Made by a program: the position numbers and the translations under genes | Source of the DNA: Ignavibacteriae bacterium HGW-Ignavibacteriae-4 | GTDB lineage: Bacteria; Bacteroidota; Ignavibacteria; Kapaibacteriales; UBA2268 | Reading direction: 5' to 3' | Assembly (NCBI GenBank): GCA_002839765.1 | Contig: PGYR01000004.1 | Span: forward strand, 1-45,054 | Length of the DNA: 45,054 nt | Notes under the pieces: model-generated | The model's input: the letters and a program-made list of their open reading frames with translations, nothing else | What the model was told of the DNA's origin: nothing | Databases searched by the model: none | In this document: one piece after another, positions 1 to 7,979 of the stretch | Layout of the letters: each line of letters starts with the position of its first letter | Position numbering within the stretch: the first letter of the stretch is position 1

Positions 1-1
1 A

Positions 2-253
2 GAAAAAAGTATTTCGTTGTACCCTAATCCTGCTACAAATTCTGTGAAAATAGATTTGAATAAGATTGGTACTATTCCGAATAGTATTAAACTATATGAT
101 AGCCAAGGAAAATTACTAAGGTCATTTGATAATAAAATCAAGAGTTCAATGATGAATTATGATTTTGATATCAGAGAGTTGCAGTCAGGACAGTATTTTA
201 TAAGATTACAATTTGATAAATTTACAATAAGCAAACGTTTTGTCAAGCTATGA
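2..253 (+). CDS. C-terminal end of a T9SS-secreted protein (5' truncated by window edge)
   Basis: The reading frame is open from the left edge, so only the last 83 or so residues are visible. They start with a linker and the motif LYPNPATNSVKIDL, continue with 'IKLYDSQGKLLRSF' and 'IRELQSGQYFIRLQFD', and end in KRFVKL. This is the standard order of a type A T9SS C-terminal sorting domain (YPNP, a strand with YD..G, then the L.sG.Y.i.l motif and a basic tail). Proteins with this tail cross the outer membrane through the type IX secretion system and are released or anchored at the surface. The catalytic or structural part lies outside the window. The stop overlaps the next start (ATGA), which suggests co-translation with the Bat genes. 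Confidence 0.85.
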   Translation, partial: EKSISLYPNPATNSVKIDLNKIGTIPNSIKLYDSQGKLLRSFDNKIKSSMMNYDFDIRELQSGQYFIRLQFDKFTISKRFVKL

Positions 254-1197
254 AAATCAAGTTATTAATTTCAGCATTACTATTATTTAGTTTTATATCA
301 GTTTCCAATTCTCAATCTTTGATTCTATCTTCGGATACTAACAATGTACAGATAGGTGATTGGGTAACTTTGAATTTACAATATCTTTCTTCCGAAAAGA
401 AAGAGATAGTACTCCCTTCATTTGATGCAAGTCTGATAGAGGGTTTAGAGCTATTAGAAGAATCCAAAGTTGATACAATAAAGAACGGTAATTCATTTGG
501 ATTATCTAAGAGATTCACTGTATCGGCGTATGATTCTGGTAGTTTTGTAGTTCCTCGTATGTCAATGCTTATCGAAAAGGATGGAACAATAGACACTTTG
601 TTCTCCGATTCACTTGTGCTTAAATTTGGCTCACCTGCGGTTGATACTACCATGGCAATAAGGGATATCAAAGGTATTTTCAATATAAATTATTCCGATA
701 ATTCATTGCTCTATTGGGTTGGTGGGTTAGTATTAGTCCTTATCATTGCTGCTTCTTTGATTTATTACTTTAAGAAAAGAAAAGGTAAAGAAGAGAAAGA
801 AGAAATTGATTATGATCCTAATATTCCACCTTATATATTAGCAATAGAATCGCTAAAAAGAATAGAACAAGAGCGATTATGGCAAAATGGATATTTCAAA
901 AAATACTACACTGATATAACAGATGTATTGAGAATATACTATCATAGAATATATAGTATAAAAACAAAAGAGCTAACTAGTAATGAGCTAGTAGAAGCGT
1001 TACACGGAAGAACTCTATTCGATAATGATTGTTCAACTATGCTGGAATATATATCTAGATACTCTGATTTATCCAAGTTTGCGAAGGCGAATCCTTTACC
1101 AGAGAATAATACACAATCATTGAAATTTGCTTTTGATTTGGTTGAAAAAGGGAAGTCTTTAAGCGATAAAGTAGAAGGAGGAGAAAATGTTCAATAA
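250..1197 (+). CDS. BatD-like / DUF4381-like single-pass membrane protein of the Bat operon
   Basis: This 315-residue protein has a signal peptide (about 1-21), a beta-rich extracytoplasmic part (about 22-145), one transmembrane helix (about 153-174) followed by a strongly basic stop-transfer run KKRKGK, and a charged helical cytoplasmic tail. This layout and its position directly before a VWA-domain BatA match the small BatD/DUF4381-like proteins of Bat (Bacteroides aerotolerance) operons in Bacteroidota. Their biochemical role is unsettled; envelope stress or chaperone functions with MoxR ATPases have been proposed. No MoxR or DUF58 gene is visible here, though either may lie upstream. The start ATG overlaps the preceding stop by 4 bases and the end overlaps batA by 11 bases, so translation is likely coupled. 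Family assignment rests on context and topology more than on motifs. Confidence 0.65.
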   Translation: MKIKLLISALLLFSFISVSNSQSLILSSDTNNVQIGDWVTLNLQYLSSEKKEIVLPSFDASLIEGLELLEESKVDTIKNGNSFGLSKRFTVSAYDSGSFVVPRMSMLIEKDGTIDTLFSDSLVLKFGSPAVDTTMAIRDIKGIFNINYSDNSLLYWVGGLVLVLIIAASLIYYFKKRKGKEEKEEIDYDPNIPPYILAIESLKRIEQERLWQNGYFKKYYTDITDVLRIYYHRIYSIKTKELTSNELVEALHGRTLFDNDCSTMLEYISRYSDLSKFAKANPLPENNTQSLKFAFDLVEKGKSLSDKVEGGENVQ

Positions 1198-2179
1198 TGT
1201 AGAGTTTGCAAACCCAGAATACTTTTGGGTACTGGCAATTATACCAATCTTAATTTTATACAAATTATTCGTATCTAATAAGAAACGGACAACGCTAACA
1301 TATTCGGATTCAGCACCTTTCGAAGGAACAAAGAATTGGAAAGTTAGATTAAGAGAACTTCCTTTTTTTATTCGTTTGATTGTTATCGGGCTAATTGCAA
1401 TTGTACTTGCTCGTCCACAAACGACTTCGGGTGAGGAGAAAGTAACAACGGAAGGTATAGATATAGTAATAGCTATGGACATTTCTACTTCGATGTTAGC
1501 TGAAGATTTGCAACCCAATAGAATAAAAGCAGCAAAGAAAACAGCTGAGGAATTCATAGACAATAGACCTAATGATAGGATTGGGCTTGTTGTATTTGCG
1601 GGGCAAAGTTTCACTCAGAGCCCCATAACAGTTGACCACACTATACTCAAAGAATTATTGGATAAGTTAGAGACAGGTATGGTACAAGACGGGACTGCAA
1701 TTGGTATGGGATTGGCAACTTCTGTTTCAAGATTGAAAGAAAGCGAGGCAAAGAGCAGGGTAATAATATTACTAACTGACGGCGAGAATAATGCAGGTTC
1801 TGTTTCACCAGAAACAGCTGCCGAAATTGCTAAAACCTTTGGTATTAGAGTATATACTATTGGAGTTGGAACAAAAGGAAAGGCGAAGTACCCTGTGAAA
1901 ACACCTTTCGGAATGCGTAGTCAATATATAGATGTGAAAATAGACGAAGCAATGCTTACAAAAATCGCTGACATAACAGATGGTAAATACTTCAGAGCGA
2001 CAAATAATAAATCACTTGCTAGTATTTACAAGCAAATTGATGATCTAGAAAAAACAAAAGTGGATGTTGCATATTTTAGTAATTATACAGAAATGTACTA
2101 TCCATACGCTATGGCTGCTTTGGTATTGCTCTTTCTTGAAATAGTACTACGATTTACAATTTTCAGGAAACTACCATAG
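1187..2179 (+). CDS. batA: BatA-type VWA-domain membrane protein
   Basis: The protein has 330 residues. Two N-terminal membrane helices (about 11-29 and 58-76) are followed by a von Willebrand factor A domain and a C-terminal helix (about 305-325). The MIDAS metal site is intact: DISTS at 98-102 (DxSxS), a threonine in the 'QDGTAIG' region, and 'LLTDGEN' further on. Short N-terminal helices, VWA and one C-terminal helix are the usual BatA/BatB architecture, and the length is typical. BatA proteins face the periplasm and are encoded with MoxR, DUF58 and BatB-E genes; here only the BatD-like partner precedes it and no BatB follows. The gene overlaps its upstream neighbour by 11 bases, and its stop codon abuts the lipB start directly. 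Confidence 0.85.
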   Translation: MFNNVEFANPEYFWVLAIIPILILYKLFVSNKKRTTLTYSDSAPFEGTKNWKVRLRELPFFIRLIVIGLIAIVLARPQTTSGEEKVTTEGIDIVIAMDISTSMLAEDLQPNRIKAAKKTAEEFIDNRPNDRIGLVVFAGQSFTQSPITVDHTILKELLDKLETGMVQDGTAIGMGLATSVSRLKESEAKSRVIILLTDGENNAGSVSPETAAEIAKTFGIRVYTIGVGTKGKAKYPVKTPFGMRSQYIDVKIDEAMLTKIADITDGKYFRATNNKSLASIYKQIDDLEKTKVDVAYFSNYTEMYYPYAMAALVLLFLEIVLRFTIFRKLP

Positions 2180-2809
2180 ATGAATTTTGAAGTACAAGAT
2201 TGGGGTTTGATAGACTTCCAAGAGGCGTGGGATAGACAAAAAGAACTTGTGACGGCCATCCAGAAAGGGGAGCAAAGATCAACTCTTGTCCTTTGTAGCC
2301 ATCCGTTAGTTATTACAATGGGTAGAAATTCGAGCTACGATAATCTAGTTCTACCAAGAGAAGAATACGACAATAGAAATATCAATGTGATAGACATAAA
2401 CCGTGGGGGAGACGTTACTCTTCACAATGAAAACCAACTCGTTGGTTATCCAATCTTCAATCTAAATGACTTCAAACCCGATTTGCATTGGTTTCTTCGT
2501 GAAATCGAAGAAGCAATCATCAACACAGTAGTCGAGCTAGGAATCACTTCTAGCCGAGTAGATGGGCTAACTGGAGTATGGATTGAAAATCAAAGGAAAA
2601 TCTGTGCTATTGGGCTGCATTGCTCCCGATGGGTAACTTCGCACGGATTCGCACTCAATGTTTGCAACAATGTAAAAGATTTTGACTATATTGTACCTTG
2701 TGGAATTGACGATAAAGAAGTAACTTCCATAAAAAACGAAATTGGCACAGATGTTGATATAAATAATATCAAGAATATAGTTATCGAAAAGTTCTCAGAA
2801 CTCTTCTAA
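2180..2809 (+). CDS. lipB: Octanoyl-[acyl-carrier-protein]:protein octanoyltransferase
   Basis: LipB moves an octanoyl group from acyl-carrier protein to lipoyl domains of 2-oxoacid dehydrogenases and the glycine cleavage system; LipA then inserts sulphur. The 209-residue length is normal. Visible motifs are RGGDVT (75-80), QLVGYPI (86-92), LTGVWI (130-135), the catalytic lysine in RKICAIG (K140), SHGFALNV (154-161) and the catalytic cysteine in PCGI (C174). The acyl-binding loop, usually H-G-P-G-Q, reads H-N-E-N-Q at 82-86. The flanking motifs are intact, so the enzyme is probably active. The ATG follows the batA stop with no gap and has no Shine-Dalgarno of its own, so it is likely translated by coupling. 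A tRNA gene starts 13 bases after the stop. Confidence 0.92.
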   Translation: MNFEVQDWGLIDFQEAWDRQKELVTAIQKGEQRSTLVLCSHPLVITMGRNSSYDNLVLPREEYDNRNINVIDINRGGDVTLHNENQLVGYPIFNLNDFKPDLHWFLREIEEAIINTVVELGITSSRVDGLTGVWIENQRKICAIGLHCSRWVTSHGFALNVCNNVKDFDYIVPCGIDDKEVTSIKNEIGTDVDINNIKNIVIEKFSELF

Positions 2810-2822
2810 ATTATATCAAAAA

Positions 2823-2895
2823 GCAGGAGTAGCTCAGCTGGTAGAGCACAACCTTGCCAAGGTTGGGGTCGCGAGTTCGAATCTCGTCTCTTGCT
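2823..2895 (+). tRNA. tRNA-Gly (GCC anticodon)
   Basis: The 73 bases fold as a complete cloverleaf. The acceptor arm pairs GCAGGAG with CTCTTGC (one G-U), the D arm pairs GCTC with GAGC, and the anticodon arm pairs CAACC with GGTTG around TTGCCAA. The T arm pairs GCGAG with CTCGT around TTCGAAT. Anticodon GCC reads GGC and GGU glycine codons. The discriminator base is T and CCA is not encoded. It sits between lipB and a TlpA-like gene on the same strand. Confidence 0.97.
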
Positions 2896-2945
2896 CTAGA
2901 ATTCATATACCCCAAAATAGATTTCTTTATGGATTAGTTTAATTG

Positions 2946-2953
2946 TATATTTG
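2946..2953 (+). promoter_or_regulatory. Possible Bacteroidota-type -7 promoter box
   Basis: TATATTTG fits the Bacteroidota sigma-A -7 consensus TAnnTTTG exactly and lies 23 bases before the start of the TlpA-like gene at 2977, a plausible distance for a short 5' UTR. I see no convincing -33 TTTG box upstream, so this is a motif match only. Confidence 0.35.
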
Positions 2954-2976
2954 TCAAATAAACATTGGAATCTAAT

Positions 2977-4176
2977 ATGAAATTCATTCTTTTTTATCTT
3001 TTGCTGTTATTGAGTCTAGTCAATATAAATGCTCAAACTAGAATAATTGGTCAACTTGATTCGATGGAAAATTATTCTGAAATAGTTTATCTATCCGCAA
3101 TTAGTGACTATAATAATTCTTTTACCGCTAGTACAAGTCTGTTTATTAAAACCGCAAATATTAATGAAGATGGAAGGTTTGAATTTAATCTAGACTCGCT
3201 ACCTTGTAAAGAATGTTTGTATAGAATTGAACTAAGACTTAAAGATTCTAAAGGTGCAATAATAATTAATGGTCGAAGTGATGAAAATTTTGCATTATTC
3301 GAAATTAAAGAAGGACAAAAAATACAGATTACTGGTAATGCAAACCAATTATCAAAATCATTCAAATTAAAAGGAATAACAAATAATTGGACTTATAATG
3401 AATTAAGAGATTTACGTGAGCCTATTTATAAGTTTTCAGATTCGGTTTATTTTACATTTACAAACCTTGGTAATCTGAAAAATAATAATCTTGATTCATT
3501 GAAACAGGCAATGTTCGATAAATTAACTTCTATAATAGAAGAAAATAACAAGAATCTTTTAAAATTTATTTTAGAGTCAAATAATATCTATGACAAGATA
3601 ATTGGAACAAAATTATATGATTACGACATGAAAATGGAAAATGATATAGAGTTATATGAAAAGATAAGTGAACAGTTAGCAGGTAATTATAAGGACCATC
3701 CTTATCTTAAGCAACTAAATGAAAAAATTTATAATTCAAAATATGTATTACCTACTGGTAGCAAAGCACCAGAATTGAATTTACCCAATATTAACAATAA
3801 TAACATTCTATTATCGGATGTTGGAACTAATCTAATTTTAATCGATTTTTGGGCGTCGTGGTGTGGCCCTTGCAGGAAAGAAAATCAAGAAATAGTCAAA
3901 CCACTTTATAAGAAATATAACGAACAAGGTTTTAATGTATATAGTGTCTCAATGGATATTGATAAAAGTAAATGGTTAAACGCAATTGAAAAAGATGGAA
4001 TGAATTGGATAAATGTTTCTGATTTATTGGGAAATAATTCGCCTGTATACGGATTATACAAATTTAATTCTTTACCTTCTACTTATCTAATCGAAAAAGA
4101 TGGACTGAAAATATTGGCTAAAAATTTAAGAGGGAAAGAACTGATAGAATTCTTAGATAATTATTATAGTAAATAG
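2977..4176 (+). CDS. Secreted TlpA-like thioredoxin-fold protein with N-terminal DUF4369-like domain
   Basis: The start is set at ATG 2977, because the upstream in-frame TTG at 2965 would add four residues before a clear signal peptide (MKFILFYLLLLL..., cleavage after about residue 20). This gives 399 residues. The first half is a beta-rich domain like DUF4369, common at the front of Bacteroidota periplasmic TlpA proteins, and includes a CKEC motif near residue 77. A helical linker follows. The thioredoxin domain starts near residue 260 with the typical 'GSKAPELNLPN' strand and has the redox site WCGPC (Cys296 and Cys299). A cis-proline follows in 'SLPSTYLI'. Such proteins reduce disulfides in the periplasm, for example in cytochrome c maturation; the specific substrate here is unknown. 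It stands alone between a tRNA and a convergent fic gene. Confidence 0.85.
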   Translation: MKFILFYLLLLLSLVNINAQTRIIGQLDSMENYSEIVYLSAISDYNNSFTASTSLFIKTANINEDGRFEFNLDSLPCKECLYRIELRLKDSKGAIIINGRSDENFALFEIKEGQKIQITGNANQLSKSFKLKGITNNWTYNELRDLREPIYKFSDSVYFTFTNLGNLKNNNLDSLKQAMFDKLTSIIEENNKNLLKFILESNNIYDKIIGTKLYDYDMKMENDIELYEKISEQLAGNYKDHPYLKQLNEKIYNSKYVLPTGSKAPELNLPNINNNNILLSDVGTNLILIDFWASWCGPCRKENQEIVKPLYKKYNEQGFNVYSVSMDIDKSKWLNAIEKDGMNWINVSDLLGNNSPVYGLYKFNSLPSTYLIEKDGLKILAKNLRGKELIEFLDNYYSK

Positions 4177-4203
4177 TGAAAATATTTTGACTTTACATTT
4201 TCA
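4177..4203. terminator. Weak inverted repeat between convergent genes
   Basis: TGAAAAT (4177-4183) is repeated as ATTTTCA (4197-4203), a 7-bp AT-rich stem with a 13-base loop between the convergent ends of the TlpA-like and fic genes. It may act as a weak bidirectional terminator. There is no strong GC stem. Confidence 0.25.
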
Positions 4204-4214
4204 AGACATATAGT

Positions 4215-5309
4215 TTAAATTCTAAGCTCATAACTAGTACTTCTACCACCAGAATCACCTTGTACTAATATCCCTTTTGCTATCAAATCTTGTATATCCC
4301 GAAGAGCAGTATCAGTAGAGCATTTTGCTATTTTTGCCCATTTGGCAGTAGTCAGTTTTCCTTCAAACCCATCTAGTAGTTTATTTATCATCACACTTTG
4401 CCTTTGATTCTTGATGCTATTGTTGTGTTCATTCCAAAATCTGTTTTTCTGCAAAACCAAATCGAGTTTTTTATCTGAAGTTTTTATAGCTTTACTCAAA
4501 GTATTCAAATACCATTTCAGCCATTGAGTTATATCCATATCCCCATGTGAGGTGTGTTCTAGTATTCTATAGTACTCATTCTTTTCTTTTTTTATTTCAG
4601 TGCTTAAACTATAATATCTCTGTTCCGTATCATCAGCTTTTGCTAATAACATGTCCGATATAACACGCCCTATACGGCCATTACCATCTTCAAACGGATG
4701 TACAGTAACAAACCAAAAGTGTGCAATACCTGCTTTAAGAAATAGGTCTATCTTATTTTCATTATTGAACCAATCGAAAAATAAGTCCATTTCTTTCCCA
4801 ACTAACTTAGCGGCTGGCGCTTGAAAATGAACCCTCTCATACCCTATTGGTCCTGATACAATCTGCATTGGGCCTGTAGAATCATCTCGCCAATCAGCAA
4901 TAACTATTTTGGTGAAACTTGGCTGCTCTGGGAAAAGAAAGCTATGCCATTTGAAAAGTCTTTGCTTAGTAAGTGGTAGCTCATAGTAGTTAGAGGCATC
5001 ATAAACCATCTCTACTATACCATCAATGTTCTTGTCTGACCTTACTAAACCATTCAAATCTAGTTGTAATTTACGCGCAACTGATGATCTAATCTGACCA
5101 GTATCAAGATTCTCACCTTCAATAGCAGAGGACTCTCTTATATCAGATATTAGTGTGCTAAGAGTAGAATCATTTTGAACTTCGAAACCTAATGTTTGCA
5201 TCTTCCCTAATAAAAGCCCTTGTTGTTTCCGTACAGATGCGAGCAATGAGATAATCTCATCATTGTTCCATATAAAGAAGGGCCACTCTTTATTCTCGTA
5301 TATATACAT
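4215..5309 (-). CDS. Fic/DOC family protein with N-terminal DUF4172-like region and C-terminal winged helix
   Basis: The start is taken as ATG at 5309, preceded by GGAG; the longer frame from a TTG at 5327 reads through the operator repeats. The 364-residue protein has the complete Fic active site HPFEDGNGRIGR at 204-214 (catalytic H204), so AMP or another nucleotide monophosphate transfer to a protein hydroxyl is expected. An upstream SSAIEG at 60-65 fits the class II inhibitory motif [S/T]xxxE[G/N], whose glutamate blocks ATP binding. The C-terminus (about 316-364) looks like a winged helix-turn-helix, 'AKWAKIAKCSTDTALRDI'. This layout is common in self-regulated Fic proteins and fits the repeated sites overlapping its start. 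No separate antitoxin is present, as expected for class II. Confidence 0.9.
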   Translation of the reverse strand: MYIYENKEWPFFIWNNDEIISLLASVRKQQGLLLGKMQTLGFEVQNDSTLSTLISDIRESSAIEGENLDTGQIRSSVARKLQLDLNGLVRSDKNIDGIVEMVYDASNYYELPLTKQRLFKWHSFLFPEQPSFTKIVIADWRDDSTGPMQIVSGPIGYERVHFQAPAAKLVGKEMDLFFDWFNNENKIDLFLKAGIAHFWFVTVHPFEDGNGRIGRVISDMLLAKADDTEQRYYSLSTEIKKEKNEYYRILEHTSHGDMDITQWLKWYLNTLSKAIKTSDKKLDLVLQKNRFWNEHNNSIKNQRQSVMINKLLDGFEGKLTTAKWAKIAKCSTDTALRDIQDLIAKGILVQGDSGGRSTSYELRI

Positions 5310-5314
5310 ATTTA

Positions 5315-5416
5315 TTATTCTCCGCAAATATTAATACGAATATAGTGGTTATTCTCCGCAAAAACAAGATATTCGACCTAATTTATGCGGGGATTAGCTG
5401 TTTTATTCACCGCATC
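5315..5416. promoter_or_regulatory. Cluster of repeated operator-like sites (TTATTCTCCGCAAA) before fic
   Basis: TTATTCTCCGCAAA occurs twice exactly, at 5315-5328 and 5349-5362. A third diverged copy, TTATTCACCGCATC, lies at 5403-5416 (11/14). An inverted partner at 5385-5397 (ATGCGGGGATTAG) matches the third copy in 10 of 13 positions when reversed, so 5385-5415 forms an imperfect palindrome. On the fic strand the first copy reads TTTGCGGAGAATAA and carries the GGAG likely to be the fic ribosome-binding site, so a protein bound there would also hide the start region. The cluster lies in the 182-base gap between divergent fic and the secreted HExxH gene and could control either. Autoregulation by the Fic winged helix is inference. 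Confidence 0.6.
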
Positions 5417-5491
5417 TTCTCAATTGTTGTTACTTAATGAGATTATTTCATTAATTTAAATAAATTCATAATCATCAATCTCTCTAATAAA

Positions 5492-6460
5492 ATGAAAATA
5501 CTACAATATTCAATTCTAATTATATTTATACTCATATTTGCTACCAGCAATGCCTTATCTAAGGATATATACTCAGTCTCTAAATTCGTTAGTGCTGATG
5601 TTGGTAAAGAGTTGATAGTAAAAGATGATGATTATTCGAAGGCACTCTCAAACTTCGATTTGGAATTAAGAGTACATAAAGCAAAACCAACCTTAGCAAA
5701 TCTCAATAGTTTTACTCAAGAGCAAGTGCTAGAATGGACTAAGACCGAGAGCAATTTATTAGATTCTCTAACAAAAGTTATTTCGGATATTGCTATAGAG
5801 AAAGGATATAATTTTATACTACCAGACCAGATAGCTTTCATCAAAACCACTATGGAAGAAAATAAAGGTGCGGGTGGTTACACTCGATTGAATTATATAG
5901 TGCTCAGTAAAGATGTTTTTCTAATGCCAAAATCGAAATTAAAAAGTGTAATTGCTCACGAGTTATTCCATGTTATATCTAGATATAATCCCGAACTTAG
6001 AACTCAGTTATATTCTGTTATTGGCTTCACAACTTGCAATCCAATAGAAATCACTACTAGACTAAGGGACTTCACTCTCTCCAACCCTGATGCTCCCAAT
6101 ATAGATGCGTATATTATACTCAAAAATAAGAGTGGCGAAGAAGAAAAATGCGCTATGGTACTCTATTCGGATAAAGAATATAATGGTGGAGCTATGTTTG
6201 ATTATATGAAAGTTGGCTTTCTTAAATTAACAAAGAATAGTGATAATAATATGGAACTATTTGTAGAAAATGGAAAGGAACAAATATTTAATGCTCAAGA
6301 AATTACTGGTTTTTTTGAGCAAATAGGATCCAATACTCACTATATAATCCATCCAGAAGAAATAGTCGCTTCTAATTTCGAATTACTTTTCGATGAGTAT
6401 CCGATAGTCAACAGTGCAGAAATTCTTTCTAATATTGAAGAAATATTAAAAAATAATTAA
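5492..6460 (+). CDS. Secreted putative zinc metallopeptidase (HELFH)
   Basis: The protein has 322 residues and a signal peptide (hydrophobic 6-19, likely cleavage near 'NALS'). HELFH at 156-160 is a zincin motif (H156, H160 ligands, E157 base) inside a helix 'LKSVIAHELFHVIS'. Downstream, HPEEIVASNF at 285-294 has the look of a third zinc ligand (Glu287 or Glu288) on a second helix, as in gluzincin-type proteins. I do not recognise a named family, and no substrate can be given. It diverges from fic across the repeated operator cluster. A 7-bp inverted repeat (TTAATGA at 5434-5440, TCATTAA at 5448-5454) lies upstream. Its stop shares the palindrome TTAA with the glgA stop, so the two convergent genes overlap by 4 bases. 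Confidence 0.7.
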   Translation: MKILQYSILIIFILIFATSNALSKDIYSVSKFVSADVGKELIVKDDDYSKALSNFDLELRVHKAKPTLANLNSFTQEQVLEWTKTESNLLDSLTKVISDIAIEKGYNFILPDQIAFIKTTMEENKGAGGYTRLNYIVLSKDVFLMPKSKLKSVIAHELFHVISRYNPELRTQLYSVIGFTTCNPIEITTRLRDFTLSNPDAPNIDAYIILKNKSGEEEKCAMVLYSDKEYNGGAMFDYMKVGFLKLTKNSDNNMELFVENGKEQIFNAQEITGFFEQIGSNTHYIIHPEEIVASNFELLFDEYPIVNSAEILSNIEEILKNN

Positions 6461-7923
6461 CTCTTATCGTCCAATACTTCTTTGAAAACTTCTAAGTAGC
6501 CTTTGGCACAACGTCTTGAAGAGTGATTCTCAGCCATTCCGTTAAGTCGAATTTTTTCTATGTGGTCTTTAGATTTATACAAATCTATTGCCCGGCGAAT
6601 TGATGCTTCTAGCTCATCTCTGTTATAATGCGGGAATGAAATACCGTTTCCGGTTCCTTTCTCCGCCGAATAATTGGATATAGTATCAGCCAGCCCACCA
6701 GTTGCTCTTACTATTGGAATAGTTCCATATTTAAGTGCATACATTTGCGTTAGTCCGCAAGGTTCGTATTTCGATGGCATGAGTAAGAAATCGGAAGCTG
6801 CAATTAATCTATGGGCTTCTCTTTCGCTATATTTCAGTTGCAATATTACATTATCAGGGAATTGATTTTTAGCTTCTATTACCAGATCTTCATATTTCGC
6901 TTGACCTTCTCCAAGTATAGCCAATATAAACTTATTAGTGTTCAGTAGTTTAGCAATTTTGTTTTCTAATATATCTAAACCTTTTTGCTCTGTTAGTCTA
7001 CTGACGAATGAAATTAGTGGAAGATGATGTCTGGTCTCTGGAATTTCTGTTTCACGTAAGTACTCTAGTTTCAATTCCTCTTTTATTCCCAAACTACCAG
7101 AATCGTAATTCTTGCTCAAAAAAGTATCAGTTATTGGATTCCAATCTCTGTAATTAACTCCGTTGAGAACACCTGTAATATCACGCAAGCGGCTATTAAT
7201 AGCGTCTTGTAGCCCCTCGCTGTAGTATGGTTCTTTTATCTCTTCGGCGTAGGTAGGGCTAACCGTTAGTATTCTATCAGCGTACATGATTCCTGTTTTC
7301 ATGAAGTTTACTTTGCCTTCATGCTCAAACCAAGAACCAACCTCGAATTCTTTGTGTTTCAATCCAGTGAAATCCATAACCCTGTATTTATCATATATAC
7401 CTTGATACGAGAGGTTGTGAATCGTGAATACTGTACCTGTCTTAGCAAAAAGTGTTTCGTCTTTGTACTGAGCTTTCAGTATCGGCATTATGAAAGACGT
7501 ATGATAATCATGACAATTTACAATATCTGGACTGAAGTTTATGGCTTTGCATAGTTCGGGAACTGCTTTGCAGAAGAATAGAAAACGACGATCGTCATCT
7601 TCATCTTCGTTCCTATCACCATAGACATAATCTTCATCAAAAAACTCATCGTGCCCAATTAAAAATATACGTGCTTCACTATTTGGGAAACTACCGCTAT
7701 AAACTGTAGCTGTTTCCTTACCAAAACCCATTGGTACTTCAAAGGAAATATCGGTTTTTCTGAGTCCATAAGCCGCTTTGTCTATTGACTTATAGCCGGG
7801 TAGAACTGCAATTACATCATGACCCATCTCACCCCATTCTACACAGAGGTAAGAAGTAACATCCGCCATTCCGCCACCTTTGGCGAAAGGGTTGATTTCT
7901 GCTGCTGCTAATAGTATATTCAT
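6457..7923 (-). CDS. glgA: Glycogen (starch) synthase, GT5 family
   Basis: GlgA extends alpha-1,4-glucan chains from ADP-glucose (or UDP-glucose) in the cytoplasm. The 488-residue length is typical. The N-terminal loop KGGGMADV at 15-22 is the family nucleotide-sugar loop (usually KTGGLADV; Lys15 contacts the donor phosphate). Further family signatures are 'HDYHTSF', 'TIHNLSYQG', 'NGVNYRDWNP', 'SRLTEQKGLD' and the C-terminal donor-site block 'SKYEPCGLTQMYALKYG' followed by 'RATGGLADT'. No other glycogen genes (glgB, glgC, glgP) lie within the window. It diverges from panB across 56 bases and converges on the HExxH gene. Confidence 0.95.
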   Translation of the reverse strand: MNILLAAAEINPFAKGGGMADVTSYLCVEWGEMGHDVIAVLPGYKSIDKAAYGLRKTDISFEVPMGFGKETATVYSGSFPNSEARIFLIGHDEFFDEDYVYGDRNEDEDDDRRFLFFCKAVPELCKAINFSPDIVNCHDYHTSFIMPILKAQYKDETLFAKTGTVFTIHNLSYQGIYDKYRVMDFTGLKHKEFEVGSWFEHEGKVNFMKTGIMYADRILTVSPTYAEEIKEPYYSEGLQDAINSRLRDITGVLNGVNYRDWNPITDTFLSKNYDSGSLGIKEELKLEYLRETEIPETRHHLPLISFVSRLTEQKGLDILENKIAKLLNTNKFILAILGEGQAKYEDLVIEAKNQFPDNVILQLKYSEREAHRLIAASDFLLMPSKYEPCGLTQMYALKYGTIPIVRATGGLADTISNYSAEKGTGNGISFPHYNRDELEASIRRAIDLYKSKDHIEKIRLNGMAENHSSRRCAKGYLEVFKEVLDDKS

Positions 7924-7979
7924 ATTAATTTCTTAAATTGTAATTACATTTATATATTCTACAATTATAATATAAAGCA

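Noticed and set aside
4215-5309. Fic as one half of a toxin-antitoxin pair
   Set aside because: No antitoxin-like gene is next to it; the inhibitory motif is within the same protein (class II).
5310-5327. Fic start at TTG 5327
   Set aside because: It reads through the first operator copy and its ribosome-binding GGAG; ATG 5309 is well placed behind that GGAG.
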